NCBI RefSeq assembly: GCF_021462225.1
Contig: NC_061811.1
Coordinates: 4,485,163 to 4,549,162 of the forward strand
From: Girardinichthys multiradiatus
Lineage: Eukaryota; Chordata; Actinopteri; Cyprinodontiformes; Goodeidae
DNA: 64,000 nucleotides
Reading direction: 5' to 3'
Shown here one piece after another: positions 60,849 to 64,000 of this stretch. The notes under the pieces were generated by a model. The model did not search any database. It was not told where the DNA came from and saw only the letters and a list, made by a program, of their open reading frames with translations. Position 1 is the stretch's first letter, and each line of letters starts with the position of its first letter. Made by a program: the position numbers and the translations under genes.

Positions 60849-60985
60849 ATAAGACTTTTGGCACAATTCCTGGTTTGATACCTACTTTTATTTTGAACAT
60901 CATTCATCATGAGACTGACCTTATTTTTTCTATGCCTATTACTACATTTTGTTTTGCTAGAACTTTGTGTTAATATGCTTGTTAA

Positions 60986-61995
60986 ATATGGAGTTAAATT
61001 TGTCTCAATATTATTCAATCAAACAAAAAACTAATCTCAATCAAAAAAATAATATTCAATCAAAAAAAAACTAATCTCAATCAAAAAATATTAAGTTGTG
61101 ATCAAAACGTTCAGAGTTTTTTCTCACAAAGAGAAAAAAGTTATTTGCAAAACATAAACTTTTATTTGCGCATGTCAAAAATCTTTGGTTACGAGTCTCG
61201 CTTTTTTGGTTTTGACGCTCTCTGTTTTTGGTTGAACTCAACAAATTTTGAGTTCTGGAAACATGAACATCCTGGGCGGGGCCTAAAGACGAACAATGTA
61301 AGACGTTTCCCTATTGGTTAGCATTGACTAAAGCAGCAGACTCTGATCCCCGCATCTCTGAATTTCTGCTCGAACTGCAGGGCTTGCAGCGTCGCTTCAG
61401 TGAGGAGACATCCACTATACAGAAGAAAACTGCGGTCAAGTGAGCCAACAGTCAGAAATACGCGGTCACGCCAGCCGACACCAGCTCTCTCTTAAAGATT
61501 AGCGTCACGCATACAAGGTGCTTTACGGTAATGGAGCAGAAAGGATCCCGATCCTGGCAACGGTTGAGAAAATAAGAGGAAAACAGAAACGTAACCTAGA
61601 GAACATTTATATTAATTACATTTTTACAACTTTCACATTCATGTTTTATGTAAAAGAATAAATATTTTATATTTTACTGTACAGTTTTGGAGAAATATCT
61701 TGTCAAAATACCTCAAAATGCTCAACCATTATATGCATTTGTCCCACTTTCAGGAATTTATAAGCGTCAAAACCAAAAAAGCGAGACTCGTAACCAAAGA
61801 TTTTTGACCTGTGCAAATAAAAGTTTATGTTTTGCAAATAACTTTTTTCTTTTTGTGAGAAAAAACTCTGAAAGTTTTGATCACATCTTAATATTTTTTG
61901 ATTGAGATTAGTTTTTTTTGATTGAATATTATTTTTTTGATTGAGATTAGTTTTTTGTTTGATTGAATAATATTGAGACAAATTTAACTCCATAG
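60986..61995. mobile_element. Fold-back element with 230-bp inverted repeats flanked by TTAA
   Basis: The left arm 60986-61219 and right arm 61763-61995 are inverted copies of each other over about 233 bases with few differences. The outermost sequence is TATGGAGTTAAATTTGTCTC on both sides. TTAA flanks the arms (60982-60985 and 61996-61999), the target duplication used by piggyBac and Kolobok transposons. The arms hold tandem 'aatctcaatcaaaaaa' type units. The 540-bp interior is GC-richer, with a CCTATTGGTTA (CCAAT-type) motif near 61310-61320, and has no transposase-like frame. A non-autonomous DNA transposon is the best reading. The minus-strand frame at 61703-61993 comes from the right arm. 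Confidence 0.8.
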
Positions 61996-61999
61996 TTAA

Positions 62000-62419
62000 A
62001 CAAGTTCTTTAAAACTGTCATTTATCTTTCAAATGGCAACATTGGCTGCTCTAAACCTTTGCCATAGGAATACAATGTCTTCAAAGTAAGATAATTTAAA
62101 TGTTTTAATACATTCAATATAATTCAGCTATAATGTAAAACATTTAGAGCCCAGCACATAACTTTGTTGTACCCCACAGATAACCTTTAGTAGGTCAAAG
62201 TCGACATCATTTAACTGAATATAGTAATATATATATTTTTTGGGTACATTTTTATCTATTCTGGCACATTTTAACTGAGGAGCCTGTTGTGGAAAACTAT
62301 AGTAAAAGTTAAGCTGAAATCTGGCTTAAATAACCAGTACTCACTGGATGCCTCACTCTTAGTAGTTAAAAAACATGGCTGAATATCCAGCACCCTTAAC
62401 CTCTGTATAGTCTCTGTAT
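62000..62419. other. Unique AT-rich DNA, nothing recognised
   Basis: No repeat or exon was recognised. Confidence 0.4.
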
Positions 62420-62565
62420 AATTCAGCTGTTCTGTAGTGCCTCAGAGGTTTGTTAGAGAACATTAGTGAACAGATGAAATCAGTATCATACTCTGGAGAC
62501 CATTTTTCTTCATTCTCACAATTATGTACTACTTTGCGTTGGTCTATCTCATTAAATCCTGCTAC
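62420..62565 (+). mobile_element. Tc1-like deletion remnant
   Basis: The pre-coding segment 'gcctcagaggtttgttagag' (62439-62458), shared with 13799-13818, is followed after a short stretch by the 3' subterminal region 'acaattatgtactactttgc' (62518-62537). The whole transposase between them is deleted. Confidence 0.6.
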
Positions 62566-62583
62566 ACATCTGTGGTTGAAGCA

Positions 62584-62804
62584 CAGGGGACTCTAGTCCT
62601 CGAGAACAACTATCTTGCAACTTTTAGATGCAACACTTCTTCAACACACTTGAATGAAATGGCTGATTCCCCTCATCAGTATTCACTCATTCAGCTCTGA
62701 AGAGGCCTGACACAGAGACATTCATTTAATTCAGGTGAGTTGAAGAAAGAATGCATCTAAAACAGCAAGATAGTAGCTTTACATTACTGGACTTGGGCCT
62801 CCTG
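62584..62804. mobile_element. hAT-type MITE
   Basis: A 221-bp element with terminal CAGGGG-type and complementary CCTG ends and long imperfect subterminal inverted repeats: 'aactatcttgcaacttttag' (62608-62627) against the complement of 62751-62779 ('atgcatctaaaacagcaaga'). It resembles a common vertebrate hAT-family MITE by eye. Flanking sequences TTGAAGCA and TTTGAACT are only partly alike, so an 8-bp duplication is not proven. Confidence 0.6.
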
Positions 62805-63544
62805 TTTGAACTTGACAACATTTAAAAAGATGTTTATTAGTATGAATCGTTTTGCTAGGCCCTGCATGTTGTAACCCACCTGGTAAGAGTAAGAATATAA
62901 TTTTTATTTGGTCGTTCTTATGTATATATGCATTGTTATTATTTTGAAAATCTGAAGTGTGTTCTGTTTACACAGGAAATGTGATTCATGAAAAAACAGT
63001 TAGCTTAGCTTGACATTGTAGCACAGCTCTTGCAGGTCAGGTCTTTTTGATGAGTTAGAGAAAGTGAAGATTGCAGCCCTCTTATCCAACAAGACTGATG
63101 TATCATTGTTTGATGGCAAGCCTCCCAGCTTGAATCCAGAGTCTTCATCCCCCCATACGGCGGATCTCCAGTCTCTCTGTGGTATGATTGTATCGCTGTG
63201 ACTGACATCACCGTAGGTCTACCTCGAGAAGTACACTTGAATGAACCCCCCCTTGACTTTTGTGACTGACTTGGAACACTGATTGAACTCATTCACAAAA
63301 AGCAACACAGAGCTTCCTGGAGACACTTGTTTATTTTAGTTTACAGGACCCAGGTGGAATCTTGTATGTTCTTTGTATGTGGTATTGTTTCTTACGTTTT
63401 GACTAAAAGTTCTTAAAACTACAATTACCTGTTTGTTTGGTTACTGCACTACATCTCAGCTCCTACGACCCTAGACTGCAGTGTACATACCTTTAGGTGG
63501 GTTACAATGTAAAAAATCTTTTTTTTAGATTCTAATTGTCTTCA
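62805..63544. other. Unique DNA, nothing recognised
   Basis: A 95-codon minus-strand frame (63005-63292) has no domain that I recognise. The patch 63120-63250 is GC-richer than its surroundings. Confidence 0.4.
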
Positions 63545-63975
63545 TGCATTAAATCATGCATTAAATTTGGACTCTTTAAGATACTCCCGAGATAGCAGCC
63601 AGAGGTATAATCTTGCTCTTTTAAGGGTTTTTAATGACATAGTTTTAGCGTTGGATTCTGGGAACTGTGTTTTGCTTGTGCTTTCAGATTTAACAGCTGC
63701 TTTTGATACAGTGGACCATGACATCCTCATCTTCAGACTGGAGCAGTGGGTGGACATCACTGATTCAGCTCTGTGATGGTTTGGGTCCTATCTCTCTGAT
63801 AGGACTTTCAGTGTGATGACGGATGATTTTACCTCTGCTTCTGCTGCCCTTTCCTGCGGAGTACCTCAGGGATGTATTCTTGGTCCTCTTCTGTTCTCAC
63901 TTTATTTGTTGCCACTTTGTTCTATTTTTAGAAAGCATGGCATGCCATTTCTTTTATATGCTTTTTGACTTTTGA
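63545..63975 (+). pseudogene. L2-like LINE reverse transcriptase fragment
   Basis: The plus strand encodes reverse transcriptase palm motif A as VLSDLTAAFDTVDHDIL (about 63676-63726), the block 'WFGSYLSDRTFSV' beyond an in-frame stop at 63774-63776, and motif B as CGVPQGCILGPLLF (about 63855-63896). It then reads FLLYAF where YADD should follow (63952-63968): sequence is lost right at motif C. Upstream fingers are only partly visible. It lacks catalytic aspartates and is inactive. It resembles the family at 54985-55800. Confidence 0.7.
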
Positions 63976-64000
63976 AGTTTATTGTCCTTTAAAATATAAT

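Noticed and set aside
61703..61993. 96-codon Asn/Lys-rich minus-strand frame
   Set aside because: Lies in the right arm of the fold-back element; Asn/Lys/Gln richness reflects the A-rich tandem units.
1..64000. CRISPR arrays, bacterial operons, phage or other prokaryotic systems
   Set aside because: No regularly spaced repeats with unique spacers, no ribosome-binding sites and no tandem coding genes; all evidence is vertebrate-type repeats.

Overview
The window looks like intergenic or intronic DNA from a teleost fish. It is AT-rich, has no open frame that I can defend as a host gene exon, and is dense in decayed copies of repeat families typical of ray-finned fish: several Tc1-like DNA transposon families, RTE-clade (Rex3-like) and L2-like non-LTR retrotransposons, tRNA-derived SINEs, a hAT-type MITE, LTR-like elements and (GATG)n / (CA)n microsatellites. 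Species cannot be fixed from the sequence; a percomorph such as a killifish or livebearer is only a guess. Family names come from recognising consensus sequences by eye, because no database search was possible. Target-site duplications, inverted repeats and coordinates of motifs were read directly.

Layout. 1-491: part of an LTR-like repeat with a CRE and a TATA box, whose second copy lies at 39058-40542. 494-2035: 5' half of a Rex3-like LINE (minus), with a recognisable but broken endonuclease frame. 2-20 kb: long unique stretches with Tc1-like remnants at 6.2, 9.7-10.6 (two halves in opposite orientation), 12.8 (short TIR element), 13.7-14.8 (near full-length pseudogene) and 16.6-17.7 kb (interrupted by an unexplained insert). 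20.6-24.2 kb: two LTR-like elements, each with a 5-bp target duplication, with Tc1-like debris between them. 26-28.2 kb: Tc1-like and SINE copies. 28.3-36.6 kb: mostly unique sequence with candidate conserved non-coding blocks. 36.7-42.8 kb: Rex3-like fragment, long CA array, LTR-like copy, L2-like 3' end, and a Tc1-like element split by a Rex3-like insertion. 44.4-45.9 kb: a Tc1-like element split exactly at a TA by a pogo/Tigger-like deletion derivative. 48.6-49.7 kb: a Sleeping-Beauty-like Tc1 pseudogene. 52.3-55.8 kb: Rex3-like 3' end with its GATG tail, a short LTR-like element, a SINE, and an L2-like reverse-transcriptase remnant split by another SINE with a perfect 10-bp duplication. 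59.2-62.8 kb: nested LTR-like elements, a 1-kb fold-back element flanked by TTAA, a Tc1 deletion remnant and a hAT-like MITE. 63.5-64 kb: an L2-like reverse-transcriptase fragment.

No genes act together here; the story is layered insertion and decay. The most informative structures are five LTR-like elements, each with TG...CA ends, a 5-bp duplication and a poly(A) signal 66-76 bases from the 3' end; the TTAA-flanked fold-back element; and four datable nested insertions. Several TE-free blocks rich in homeodomain-type TAAT/ATTA sites, strongest at 46.83-47.12 kb, are candidates for conserved regulatory elements of a neighbouring developmental gene.
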